Under the pieces are notes generated by a model. It worked only from the letters and a program-made list of their open reading frames with translations. It had not been told where the DNA came from and did not search any database. A stretch of DNA of 21,391 bases from Pseudomonadota bacterium. Its GTDB lineage: Bacteria > Pseudomonadota > Alphaproteobacteria > Rhizobiales > Devosiaceae. Positions 1-7,693 of the stretch are shown piece after piece. The position numbers were made by a program, and so were the translations under genes. Numbering within the stretch: the first letter of the stretch is position 1; every line of letters starts with the position of its first letter. The DNA lies in assembly GCA_023428425.1 (NCBI GenBank), contig JAEYYP010000054.1, positions 1 to 21,391 on the forward strand, given 5' to 3'.

Positions 1-645
1 CCGACGGTCTTCCTGTCGTTCATGCTCGCGGTGCTGATCAATACCAGCTTCCCCGGCTACTCCGTGTTCCGCACGATGTACCTGCTGCCGATCGTCATTT
101 CACTCGTCGCCTCGGCGGTGCTGTGGAAGTTCATGTACGATCCGCGCGTCGGTCCCATCGCCCAGATTTTCAGCTTTTTCGGCCTCAACGGCCCCAACTG
201 GCTGCAGGACACCACCTGGGCGATGCCTGCCCTGTCGCTGGTGATCGTCTGGCTGCGCCTGCCGCTGGGCATCATCCTCTATCTCGCCGCCCTGCAGCAG
301 ATTAACCCTTCGCTCATGGAAGCAGCCGAGATCGACGGCGCCGGCCCCTGGGCCAAGCTGCGCCACATCATCTGGCCAAATGTCATGCCGGTCACGTTGC
401 TGATCCTCGTGCTCACCCTGCGCGGCATCATCTTCGACAGCTTCGACATCGCCTTCGTGATGACCAAGGGCGGCCCGCTTTTCTCGACGGATATCCTTGC
501 CGTCTACATCTACGAACTCGCCTTCAGCCAGTTGCGGCTTGGCTATGCCTCCGCCCTGTCGACCGTGCTGTTCGTCTTCGTCATCATCCTGGCGCTGGTC
601 TTCAACCCCCCGCGCCGGCGTTCAAGCAACGGAGACCCGGTATGA
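1..645 (+). CDS. Carbohydrate ABC transporter permease, MalF/UgpA-like (5' partial)
   Basis: One of two inner-membrane subunits of a CUT1-type sugar importer. The reading frame is open from base 1, so the N-terminus lies outside the window; about 214 residues are visible. Several hydrophobic membrane segments can be seen. The cytoplasmic EAA loop that docks the ATPase is clear around bases 325-390 (EAAEIDGAGPWAKLRHIIWP, ending in a proline as in the family). The C-terminus is short and basic. Its stop overlaps the next gene's start (ATGA at 642-645), so the two permeases are probably translated together and form a heterodimer. The solute-binding protein and ATPase are not in this window; the binding protein is usually encoded just upstream. 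The substrate cannot be read from a permease, but the following genes point to a sugar, sugar acid or polyol. Confidence 0.93.
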   Translation, partial: PTVFLSFMLAVLINTSFPGYSVFRTMYLLPIVISLVASAVLWKFMYDPRVGPIAQIFSFFGLNGPNWLQDTTWAMPALSLVIVWLRLPLGIILYLAALQQINPSLMEAAEIDGAGPWAKLRHIIWPNVMPVTLLILVLTLRGIIFDSFDIAFVMTKGGPLFSTDILAVYIYELAFSQLRLGYASALSTVLFVFVIILALVFNPPRRRSSNGDPV

Positions 646-1469
646 GTGCCGGACACCACTGGCGCCGTCGCTTCCATGTCTCGACGGTGATCTTCTTCGC
701 CCTGCTCATGGCAGCGCCGTTCTACTGGATGGTCATCAACTCGTTCAAATCCGCCCGCGAGGTCGTCGCCTACCCGCCGACCTGGTGGCCGACCGAGTGG
801 CATCCGGAGAACGTCTTTGCCGCGCTGACCTTCCTCGACACCACCGCGATCGTGAACTCGGTGATCTTCACCGCCATCATCACCATCGTGCAGCTTACCC
901 TGGTGGTCATGACGGGCTTCGCGCTCGCCAAGATGCAGTTCTTCGGTCGCGGCGCGATCCTCGCTCTGTTCATCCTGACGATGTTCGTGCCTGGTCAGGT
1001 CGCGACGATCCCGACCTTCATCATGGTGCGCAATCTCGACTGGATCGACACCTTCATGGGTCTGACCATCCCGATCATCGCCCAGACCAGCTTCGGTGTG
1101 TTCATCTTCCGGCAGTTCTACATCACCATGCCGAACGAGATCCTCGACGCGGCGAAGATCGACGGCGCCCACTGGGGCCAGACCTTCGTCCGGATCGTGC
1201 TCCCGCTCTCCGGCCCGCCGATCGCCGCCTATGTGGCGGTGACGGTGCTGACCGCCTGGAACATGTATGCCTGGCCGCTGATCTCGACGACGGACAAGGA
1301 AATGCGCGTGCTGCCGCTGGCCCTCGCCGGGCTCGGACAGACCTCCTCGCAGACCCCGCCAAACATCGCCATGATGGCAGTCCTGCTGTCGACGCTTCCC
1401 ATCATCATCTTCTTCGTGGTCTGCCAGCGCTACTTCATCAACGGCCTCGGCGGCTCGCTCAAGGAATAG
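642..1469 (+). CDS. Carbohydrate ABC transporter permease, MalG-like
   Basis: Second membrane subunit of the same CUT1 importer, 275 residues, the normal length for MalG-type permeases. The N-terminal cytoplasmic stretch is followed by a membrane segment reading VIFFALLMAAPFYWMVINSF, a typical start for this family. The EAA loop appears near bases 1150-1215 (AAKIDGAHWGQTFVRIVLP). The C-terminus ends FINGLGGSLKE, close to the usual 'QRYFVRGLTAGAVKG' type ending. The start codon ATG lies inside the stop of the upstream permease (ATGA), and only four bases separate its stop from the next gene, so transport and catabolism share an operon. Confidence 0.95.
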   Translation: MSAGHHWRRRFHVSTVIFFALLMAAPFYWMVINSFKSAREVVAYPPTWWPTEWHPENVFAALTFLDTTAIVNSVIFTAIITIVQLTLVVMTGFALAKMQFFGRGAILALFILTMFVPGQVATIPTFIMVRNLDWIDTFMGLTIPIIAQTSFGVFIFRQFYITMPNEILDAAKIDGAHWGQTFVRIVLPLSGPPIAAYVAVTVLTAWNMYAWPLISTTDKEMRVLPLALAGLGQTSSQTPPNIAMMAVLLSTLPIIIFFVVCQRYFINGLGGSLKE

Positions 1470-1473
1470 GACT

Positions 1474-2730
1474 ATGACCACTGTATCTATCTGCCTCGTC
1501 GGCTGCGGCGGCATGGGAAGCCGGCATGTACAGGGCTTTGCCCGCTTGCTCCGTTCCGGCATGTCCAACGTGAAGCTCGCGGCAGTCTGCGACGTCCGCG
1601 CCGACAACGCCGAGCGCGTTGCCGGCGAGGCCGAAGCCCTGCTCGGCTACCGCCCGAAGATCCACCTTGGGATCGAGGATGCCATCGCCGACCCCGAAGT
1701 CCAGGCCTTCGACGTCGTCACCGAGGCCTTCAGCCATCTCGGCGTCGTGCTCCCAGCCCTGAATGCCGGCAAGCACGTGCTGTGCGAAAAACCCCTGGCC
1801 CTTACCGTCCGCTCCTGCCGCGTTCTCATCGACGCCGCCAAGGCGTCCGGCGCGGTGCTCGCGACCGCTGAGAACTACCGCCGCGACCCCACGAACCGCC
1901 TCGCCAAGGCAGTGATCGACTCGGGTGTTCTGGGCAAGATCCACCTGATGATGCAGACCGCCATCGGCGGCAGCGACCGGATCATCATCACGCCGTGGCG
2001 CCACTTCAAGGACAAGGGCGCCATCGGCCTCGATATGGGCGCCCACTGGACAGATATCGTCCAGTACTATTTCGGCGATTTCGCCACGGCCTACGGCAAG
2101 GGCTTCATCGCCGAGCCGATTCGCCGCCGGCAGGAAAAGCCGGAGATGCAGACCGAGGCCTATCTCAAGCGCTTCCTCGAAATCCCTGAGCAGATCACCG
2201 CCACCGGCGAGGATTCCTTCATCGCCAGCTACACCATGCAGTCGGGTCTGCCGGTGCAGATGACCTACATCGCCTCCGGGCCTGGCAAGGGCTGGGGGCA
2301 GCGCTCGGTTCACGGCCGCAATGGCTCGCTCGAGATCTTCAACGATCGCACCGGCAAGGCCCCTATCCTCCACACGGCCGAGGGCGATCTCACCGGCCAG
2401 GAGCTGGCGGACAAGGTCGGCTTCAAGCTCGATCCGCTGACCGAAAGACTCTACGGCGGGGTCAGCTACGAGCTCGACTGGGCCGAAACGGATTCCGGCC
2501 TTCTCGCCATCGAAATCCACGACTTCGCCGAAGCCATCGCCGAGGGTCGGCCACCCGAGGTCGACGGCATGGGCGGCCTCACCGCCGTGGCCTCGGTGCT
2601 TGCCGTCTACGAGAGCGGCATTGCCGGTCGTGCGGTCACCATGGACGAGATCCTGAACAGCGAGGTCTCGACCTACCAGGACGAGATCGACGCCACCCTC
2701 GGCCTGCTGCCCAAATCCAACGCCGCCTGA
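1474..2730 (+). CDS. Gfo/Idh/MocA family NAD(P)-dependent sugar/cyclitol dehydrogenase
   Basis: Predicted cytoplasmic dehydrogenase of 418 residues, longer than the usual 330-390 of the family. The Rossmann nucleotide-binding motif GCGGMG is at about residues 10-15. The family's conserved EKP triad is present as E105-K106-P107, with K106 the expected catalytic or nicotinamide-contacting lysine. The second active-site signature appears as D187-MGA-H191 in the C-terminal half. Such enzymes oxidise a hydroxyl of a sugar, cyclitol or glycoside (C1 to give a lactone, or C3 to give a keto sugar). It directly follows the permeases, so it is a good candidate for the first step after import. Substrate and cofactor preference cannot be read with confidence. 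Confidence 0.92.
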   Translation: MTTVSICLVGCGGMGSRHVQGFARLLRSGMSNVKLAAVCDVRADNAERVAGEAEALLGYRPKIHLGIEDAIADPEVQAFDVVTEAFSHLGVVLPALNAGKHVLCEKPLALTVRSCRVLIDAAKASGAVLATAENYRRDPTNRLAKAVIDSGVLGKIHLMMQTAIGGSDRIIITPWRHFKDKGAIGLDMGAHWTDIVQYYFGDFATAYGKGFIAEPIRRRQEKPEMQTEAYLKRFLEIPEQITATGEDSFIASYTMQSGLPVQMTYIASGPGKGWGQRSVHGRNGSLEIFNDRTGKAPILHTAEGDLTGQELADKVGFKLDPLTERLYGGVSYELDWAETDSGLLAIEIHDFAEAIAEGRPPEVDGMGGLTAVASVLAVYESGIAGRAVTMDEILNSEVSTYQDEIDATLGLLPKSNAA

Positions 2731-2740
2731 GGAGAGCACC

Positions 2741-3274
2741 ATGACCGATGCAGCCTTCGACGCCGTCCCGCTCCTCGTCCAGAAGCTCGGCCCCAAGCAG
2801 ATCGCCTTCGTCGTCCGCGACCTCGAGGCGGCGACCAGGCAGTGGTGGGATGTGCTCCGCATCGGCCCCTGGACGGCGTGGGAATACACACCCGAAATCC
2901 TCAAGGACATGACCTACAAGGGCGCCCCCGCCCAGTTCGGCCTCAAGCACGCGCTCGCCTGGAAGGACGGCGTCCAGTTCGAGCTGGTCGAGCCCACGAC
3001 CGGCCCCTCATTCTTCGCCGACCAGCTTGCCACGTCGGGCGAAGGCCTGAACCACATCGGCATCCACGTCACCGAAAACCATGCTCAGGCCGTCGCCGAG
3101 CTCGAAGCCAACGGCTTCACCCGCCTCCAATCTGCTCGCGGCTTCGGCGGCGATGGCAGCGGCGCCTTCGTCTATTTCACCTCCGACAAGCTCAAGGGCC
3201 TCGTCCTCGAGCTCATCTCTCCGCCGGCCACGCGCCGCACCCCGCTATTCGTCTACCCCGAGGAAGCAAAGTGA
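2741..3274 (+). CDS. VOC-fold protein (glyoxalase/epimerase-like)
   Basis: Cytoplasmic protein of 177 residues with a tandem beta-alpha-beta-beta-beta pattern. It resembles the Glyoxalase_4 / methylmalonyl-CoA epimerase branch of the vicinal-oxygen-chelate superfamily. Likely metal-site elements are visible: a Glu in VQFELVEP, a His in GLNHIGIHV, and a Glu in GLVLELIS near the C-terminus. VOC enzymes isomerise, epimerise or cleave substrates through a metal-bound enediolate. In this operon a role on a keto or hydroxy-keto sugar intermediate is reasonable but inferred. A good Shine-Dalgarno (GGAGAG at 2731-2736) precedes the ATG. Its stop overlaps the next gene's GTG start (GTGA at 3271-3274). 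Confidence 0.88.
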   Translation: MTDAAFDAVPLLVQKLGPKQIAFVVRDLEAATRQWWDVLRIGPWTAWEYTPEILKDMTYKGAPAQFGLKHALAWKDGVQFELVEPTTGPSFFADQLATSGEGLNHIGIHVTENHAQAVAELEANGFTRLQSARGFGGDGSGAFVYFTSDKLKGLVLELISPPATRRTPLFVYPEEAK

Positions 3275-4395
3275 AGATCGAGCGCATCGACACCTACGTC
3301 GCGCATAACTGGATGTTCGTGGAAATCACCACGGATACCGGCCTGAAAGGCGTGGGTGAATCCACCTTCTTCGGCTTCCCCGATGCCACCGCGCTCGTTG
3401 CCGAAAGCTTCGGCAAGCGCCTCATCGGGCAGGACCCGTCGCGCATCGAGTACCACTACCTCTCGCTCTATCGCGCCTACTCGATGCGCGGCATGGCCAT
3501 CGGCGGCGCGCTCTCGGCCATCGACCAGGCCCTGTGGGACATCAAGGGCAAGCACTTCCAGGCCCCCGTCTGGGATCTGCTCGGCGGCCGCGTCCGCGAC
3601 AAGGTCCGCGCGATGCTGGTCATCCCCTACGGCACCGCCGAGGAAGTGGCCGGCGCCTGCAAGAAGGCCGCCGACGAGGGCTACACCGCGCTCAAGGTCA
3701 TGGTCTACCAGCCCGAGCACCATCTCATGGCCTTCGGCGCCAAGGTGAAGGACATGGTCGAGCGCATCGCACTCATCCGCGAAACCGTCGGCTGGGATGT
3801 CGAGATCGGCATCGAGCTTCACCGCAACATGGCGCTCGGCGAATCCATTGCCGCCATCCGCGAATTCGAGCAGTTCCGCCCGCTCTTCGTCGAAGACCCG
3901 ATTCCACCCGATAGCGTCCTCTCCTTCGGCGAAGTGGCCGAGAAGTCGCGCGTGCCGATGGCCGCCGGCGAGCGCAACACCACCATCTGGGAGTTCCGCG
4001 AATACGTCGAGCATGGCGGCGTCCACCATATCCGTCCGGACGTGGGGATTGCCGGCGGCATCACCGGCACCCGCAAGATCTGTGCGCTGGCCGAAGCCCA
4101 TCACCAGGGCGTCATCCCGCACGCCGTCCCCTCCGGCCCGGTTGCGACTGCCGCCCAGGTCCAACTCGGCTTCGCCATCCCCAACTGGGAAGTGCAGGAG
4201 CACATGGTGCAGGACTCGGCGCCGTGGACCAAGGCCGTGAAGGCCATCGTTCCCGTCATCAACGGCCATTGGCTGCCCAACGAGACCCCCGGCCTAGGCG
4301 TCGAGCTCGACCATGAGGGCCTGAAGACCATCCCTGTCATCGCCAGGGTCGGCGAGACCAACCTCAAGACCGACGGCTCGGTGGCGTTCCGTTGA
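3271..4395 (+). CDS. Enolase-superfamily acid-sugar dehydratase (mandelate racemase/galactonate dehydratase-like)
   Basis: Predicted Mg2+-dependent dehydratase turning an aldonate into a 2-keto-3-deoxy acid. The chosen GTG start at 3271 overlaps the upstream stop and gives 374 residues, standard for the family; the open frame runs further 5' only as a shadow of the VOC gene. An N-terminal capping domain (about 1-115) is followed by a TIM barrel. Expected barrel residues occur in order: E182 and H184 (IELHRNM), E208 (FVEDP), E234 (AAGER) and H284 (VIPHAVPSGPV). This layout matches the galactonate dehydratase type, in which the first ligand and following His read D-x-H. Here the first metal ligand is Glu rather than the usual Asp, which may mark a distinct subgroup. 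Mannonate, galactonate, gluconate or another aldonate could be the substrate. Confidence 0.92.
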   Translation: MKIERIDTYVAHNWMFVEITTDTGLKGVGESTFFGFPDATALVAESFGKRLIGQDPSRIEYHYLSLYRAYSMRGMAIGGALSAIDQALWDIKGKHFQAPVWDLLGGRVRDKVRAMLVIPYGTAEEVAGACKKAADEGYTALKVMVYQPEHHLMAFGAKVKDMVERIALIRETVGWDVEIGIELHRNMALGESIAAIREFEQFRPLFVEDPIPPDSVLSFGEVAEKSRVPMAAGERNTTIWEFREYVEHGGVHHIRPDVGIAGGITGTRKICALAEAHHQGVIPHAVPSGPVATAAQVQLGFAIPNWEVQEHMVQDSAPWTKAVKAIVPVINGHWLPNETPGLGVELDHEGLKTIPVIARVGETNLKTDGSVAFR

Positions 4396-5246
4396 TGATC
4401 GTCGACAGCCACACCCACGCCTGGGCACGCTGGCCCTACCAACCCGAGGTCCCCGACGAGGCCACCAAAGGCTCGGTCGAACACCTGATCCACGAGATGG
4501 ACCAGAATGGCGTGGCCGAAGCTGTCATCGTCTCCGCGCGCATCGAGAAGAACCCGCAGAACAACGAGTACGGGGCGGGGGCGGTCCGCCGCTACCCCAC
4601 CCGCCTGCACCAGTTCGCCGACGTCGATTGCATCTGGTCGCCCGAGTACCACACGTCAGGCGCCACCAACCGCCTGCGACACGCCGCCGACACCCTGCCG
4701 ATCAAGGGCTTCACCCATTATGTCGGCGAACCCGACGGCTGGTTCACCACCGACGACGGCAAGGCCTTCTTCCGCCTCGCCGCCGAGCGGAGGCTGATCG
4801 CCTCCATAGCCATGGGTCCCGCCTGGGCCCCTGCCCTCGCAGACGTCGCAACGGCCAATCCCGACCTCGTCGTCCTGCTCCACCACATGGGTGGCATCGC
4901 CTCGACCGCGCCGCGTTCCGACCTCGACGCCATCGCCGGGCTCGCGAGCTACCCCAACGTCCACATCAAGTTCTCCGGCTTCCACTACGCCGTGGGCCTC
5001 GAAAACGGCTGGGACTACCCGCATCCCTCGGCCATGTGGATTGCCGAAGGGCTCTACGAAGCGTTCGGAACCCGGCTATGCTGGGGCTCCGACTTCCCGG
5101 CGCTGAGCCGGGCCATGACCTACAAACAGGCCCTGGAGATCGTGCGTCTCCATTGCCGTTTCATAAAACCCGGGGATCTCGAATACATCCTCGGCGGCAC
5201 GCTCAAGCGACTGCTCGACGCAGCCGCTCCACTGAGGAATTCCTGA
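4395..5246 (+). CDS. Metal-dependent amidohydrolase, TIM-barrel (possible sugar lactonase)
   Basis: Amidohydrolase-superfamily protein of 283 residues, in the size range of the COG2159/COG3618 branch (lactonases and non-oxidative decarboxylases). The N-terminal metal motif is H6-T-H8 (VDSHTH). A histidine pair H163-H164 (VVLLHHMGG) ends a later strand, and the catalytic Asp is D233 (CWGSDFPAL), a hallmark of this branch. The ATG at 4395 overlaps the preceding TGA by one base; a TTG at 4392 is an alternative that adds one residue. Lying next to an aldonate-type dehydratase and a dehydrogenase, it could hydrolyse the sugar lactone between those steps, as related enzymes do in L-fucose and L-rhamnose oxidation. 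Decarboxylation remains possible. Confidence 0.88.
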   Translation: MIVDSHTHAWARWPYQPEVPDEATKGSVEHLIHEMDQNGVAEAVIVSARIEKNPQNNEYGAGAVRRYPTRLHQFADVDCIWSPEYHTSGATNRLRHAADTLPIKGFTHYVGEPDGWFTTDDGKAFFRLAAERRLIASIAMGPAWAPALADVATANPDLVVLLHHMGGIASTAPRSDLDAIAGLASYPNVHIKFSGFHYAVGLENGWDYPHPSAMWIAEGLYEAFGTRLCWGSDFPALSRAMTYKQALEIVRLHCRFIKPGDLEYILGGTLKRLLDAAAPLRNS

Positions 5247-6620
5247 ATGAACGCGCCCCTTTACCGCTCGCTCAACCCGGCCAACGGCGAACTCTTCGGC
5301 AGCTTCGCCCTCCACTCGGACTCCGAGGTCGAAGCCGGTCTCGCCCGCAGCTGGAACGCCTGGGCGAAGCTGCGCGCCATGACGGTCGCCGAGCGCGCCA
5401 ACCTGCTGCGCGCCCTCGCCGATCGCCTCGAAGCCAACGTCGAGGACTACGCCCGGCTGATGACGCTGGAGATGGGCAAGCCGATCAACGAGGCGCGCGG
5501 CGAAATCAGGAAATGCGCCGCCACCTGCCGCACCACCGCCGACCTCGGGCCCGGCTGGCTCGAGCCGATGAAGGTCCCGAGCCCGGCGCGTGAAAGCCGC
5601 ATCCGCTACGAAAGCCTTGGCCCGATCTTTGCCGTCATGCCCTGGAACTTCCCGTTCTGGCAGGTCATCCGCTTCTTCGCCCCGGCCTTCCTCGTTGGCA
5701 ACACCACCGTGGTGAAGCACGCCGAGAATGTGCCAGCCTGTGCCGACGCCATCGAAGCGGTGTTCCGCGAGGCCGGCATGCCAGACGGCACCGTCGTCAA
5801 CCTCCGCGTCGATCACCCGACGGCGGCAAAAGTCATCGCCGACGAACGCATTCGCTCCGTCACCGTCACTGGCTCGGTCCGGGCCGGTCGGGCCGTTGCC
5901 GCCACTGCCGGCAGCGTCGGCAAGAAGGCCGTGCTCGAACTTGGCGGCTCCGATCCCTTCATCGTCTTCGCCGACGCCGATTTCGACACGGCAGTGAAAA
6001 CCGCCATCGCCGCCCGCCTCAACAATTCCGGCCAGAGTTGCGTCTGCGCCAAGCGCTTCCTCGTCGAAAGATCGATCGCCCCGCGCTTCACCGAGGCCTT
6101 CGTCGAAGGCATGCGGAAGGTCAGCTACGGCGACCCGCTCGACGAAAAGAATGGCGTCGGCCCCGTCGCCCGCGCCGACCTGCGCTCCGGCCTCCAGTCC
6201 CAGCTCGACCGCGCCCTCGCTGGCGGCGCCAAGGCCGCACTCGCCGGCGGCTCCGTCGATGGCCCCGGCTTCTTCTTCGCACCCGTGATCCTCACCGACG
6301 TGACCGACAACAACGTCGCCGCCCGCGAGGAGTTGTTCGGCCCCGTCGCCCCGGTGATCCCCTTCGTCGACGAGGCCGACGCGCTCCGTATCGCCAACGG
6401 CACCGAGTTCGGCCTCGCCGCCGCCGTGTGGACGGCCGACGAAGACCGCGCCCGCCGTATGGAAGTCGCGGTCGAAGCCGGCGCCGTGTTCATCAACGAC
6501 ATGGTCCGCTCCGACGCCCACATCTCGTTCGGCGGCATCAAGGCCTCCGGCTACGGGCGCGAACTCGGCCAGGTCGGCATCCACGAATTCACCAACGCCA
6601 AGACCGTCTGGATCGGCTGA
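5247..6620 (+). CDS. NAD(P)-dependent aldehyde dehydrogenase, succinate-semialdehyde dehydrogenase-like
   Basis: Oxidises an aldehyde to the acid. At 457 residues it matches the short Sad/YneI-type semialdehyde dehydrogenases. Diagnostic residues are present: N134 in the oxyanion motif PWNFP, E231 in LELGGSDP, and the nucleophile C265 in NNSGQSCVCAKR, with a second Cys two residues on. An early motif MTLEMGKPINEAR is also typical of semialdehyde dehydrogenases. The ATG immediately abuts the upstream TGA with no gap, and the stop overlaps the next start by one base, so expression is coupled. If the pathway is of Weimberg type, the substrate would be alpha-ketoglutarate semialdehyde; if it ends in aldol or hydrolytic cleavage, lactaldehyde or glycolaldehyde are alternatives. 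Assignment of substrate is inference. Confidence 0.95.
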   Translation: MNAPLYRSLNPANGELFGSFALHSDSEVEAGLARSWNAWAKLRAMTVAERANLLRALADRLEANVEDYARLMTLEMGKPINEARGEIRKCAATCRTTADLGPGWLEPMKVPSPARESRIRYESLGPIFAVMPWNFPFWQVIRFFAPAFLVGNTTVVKHAENVPACADAIEAVFREAGMPDGTVVNLRVDHPTAAKVIADERIRSVTVTGSVRAGRAVAATAGSVGKKAVLELGGSDPFIVFADADFDTAVKTAIAARLNNSGQSCVCAKRFLVERSIAPRFTEAFVEGMRKVSYGDPLDEKNGVGPVARADLRSGLQSQLDRALAGGAKAALAGGSVDGPGFFFAPVILTDVTDNNVAAREELFGPVAPVIPFVDEADALRIANGTEFGLAAAVWTADEDRARRMEVAVEAGAVFINDMVRSDAHISFGGIKASGYGRELGQVGIHEFTNAKTVWIG

Positions 6621-7693
6621 TGACCCGCTACCACCTCGACCGCCCCGTCCGCATCGGCTTTGCCTGCAACGCCGAAACCTACGAGCGCATGATGGACGAT
6701 GGCGCCATGGCCGCCTTAAAGGCCCTCGGCACCTTCGAGCATCACCTCTGCGACGAGCCCTCGGCCTGGGAAACCGCCCCACCCGAGAACCCGGCTGCCG
6801 TCGATGCGCTGGTAAAATTCGCCGCCAACGTCGACGCCCTCCTCGTCTGCCACGGCTCGCCTCGCCTCACCGGCGCCATCCTCGATCGCATGCCCACGGT
6901 CAAGCTCATCGCTGAAGTCGAAGGCGACCGCTTCAGCCAGCGCATCGACGTCGATGCCGCCGCAGCCCGCAACGTCACCGTCGTCGACACCACCAACGGC
7001 TCCTCCTACCCGGTCTCCGAATGGGCGCTCGCCATGGCCATGATCGGCCTCCGGAACGCCGGTTCGCTCTACCGCCGCATGATCGCAGGCGAGACCCCCT
7101 TCAAGACCAACGCCGATCGCGTCGCCGATTTCAGCTGGAACGGCGAGCTCACCGGCAAGACGGTCGGCCTCATCGGCTGCGGCTACATCGGCCGCCGCCT
7201 GCTCGAACTCCTCGCCCCCTTCCACTGCGACATCTACGCGTTCGACCCGCACGTCCCGCGCGTCCTCGCCGACATCTACGACATCACCCTTACCTCGCTC
7301 GACGCCGTCATGGGCTGCGACGTGGTGATCTCGCTCGTCCCCCTCACCCCCGCAACCCAGGGCATGATAACCGCCCGCGAACTCGACCTGCTCCGCTCTG
7401 GTTCCGTCTTCGTCAACGTCTCGCGCGGCGCCGTCGTCGATCAGGCCGCCCTCATCAAGCGCCTCGAACGCGACGACATCGTCGCCTCCCTCGACGTCTT
7501 CGACCCCGAGCCACTCGAGCCCGACTCCCCGCTGCGCACCATGTCGAACGTCTTCCTCACCCCGCACATCGCCGGCGTCACCGCCCCCTGTGGCCCGCGC
7601 TTCCTCACGCTCGCCGCCGACGAGATCGAACGCAAGTTCGCCGGCCATCGCACCCGCCACGACCTCGTCCCCCGCGCCTCGGTGAAGAAGTGA
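6620..7693 (+). CDS. D-isomer-specific 2-hydroxyacid dehydrogenase
   Basis: NAD(P)-dependent reductase or oxidase of 2-keto/2-hydroxy acids, 357 residues from the ATG at 6620 (TGATG overlap with the previous gene). The longer open frame upstream is a shadow of the aldehyde dehydrogenase. The nucleotide-binding loop GCGYIG spans residues 186-191. The catalytic triad is complete: R269 (NVSRGAVVD), E297 (FDPEPL) and H316 (TPHIAG). The N-terminal substrate domain is more divergent. Phosphoglycerate dehydrogenase and glyoxylate/hydroxypyruvate reductase belong to the same family. Within this operon it probably acts on a short keto acid released from the sugar. Its stop overlaps the next GTG start (GTGA). 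Confidence 0.93.
   Translation: MTRYHLDRPVRIGFACNAETYERMMDDGAMAALKALGTFEHHLCDEPSAWETAPPENPAAVDALVKFAANVDALLVCHGSPRLTGAILDRMPTVKLIAEVEGDRFSQRIDVDAAAARNVTVVDTTNGSSYPVSEWALAMAMIGLRNAGSLYRRMIAGETPFKTNADRVADFSWNGELTGKTVGLIGCGYIGRRLLELLAPFHCDIYAFDPHVPRVLADIYDITLTSLDAVMGCDVVISLVPLTPATQGMITARELDLLRSGSVFVNVSRGAVVDQAALIKRLERDDIVASLDVFDPEPLEPDSPLRTMSNVFLTPHIAGVTAPCGPRFLTLAADEIERKFAGHRTRHDLVPRASVKK

Noticed and set aside
1459..2910. Minus-strand open frame of 483 codons
   Set aside because: Antisense shadow of the Gfo/Idh gene; no recognisable domain and biased composition.
2842..3270. 5' extension of the dehydratase open frame
   Set aside because: The translation here is an Arg/Pro/His-rich shadow of the VOC gene; the GTG at 3271 gives the normal N-terminus.
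6038..6619. 5' extension of the 2-hydroxyacid dehydrogenase open frame
   Set aside because: Arg-rich shadow of the aldehyde dehydrogenase; the ATG at 6620 gives standard family length.
5076..6782. Long minus-strand open frame (568 codons) opposite the aldehyde dehydrogenase
   Set aside because: It lies antisense to a gene with complete catalytic motifs; its Gly/Ala/Asp/Glu-rich composition is what C-rich third positions give on the other strand.
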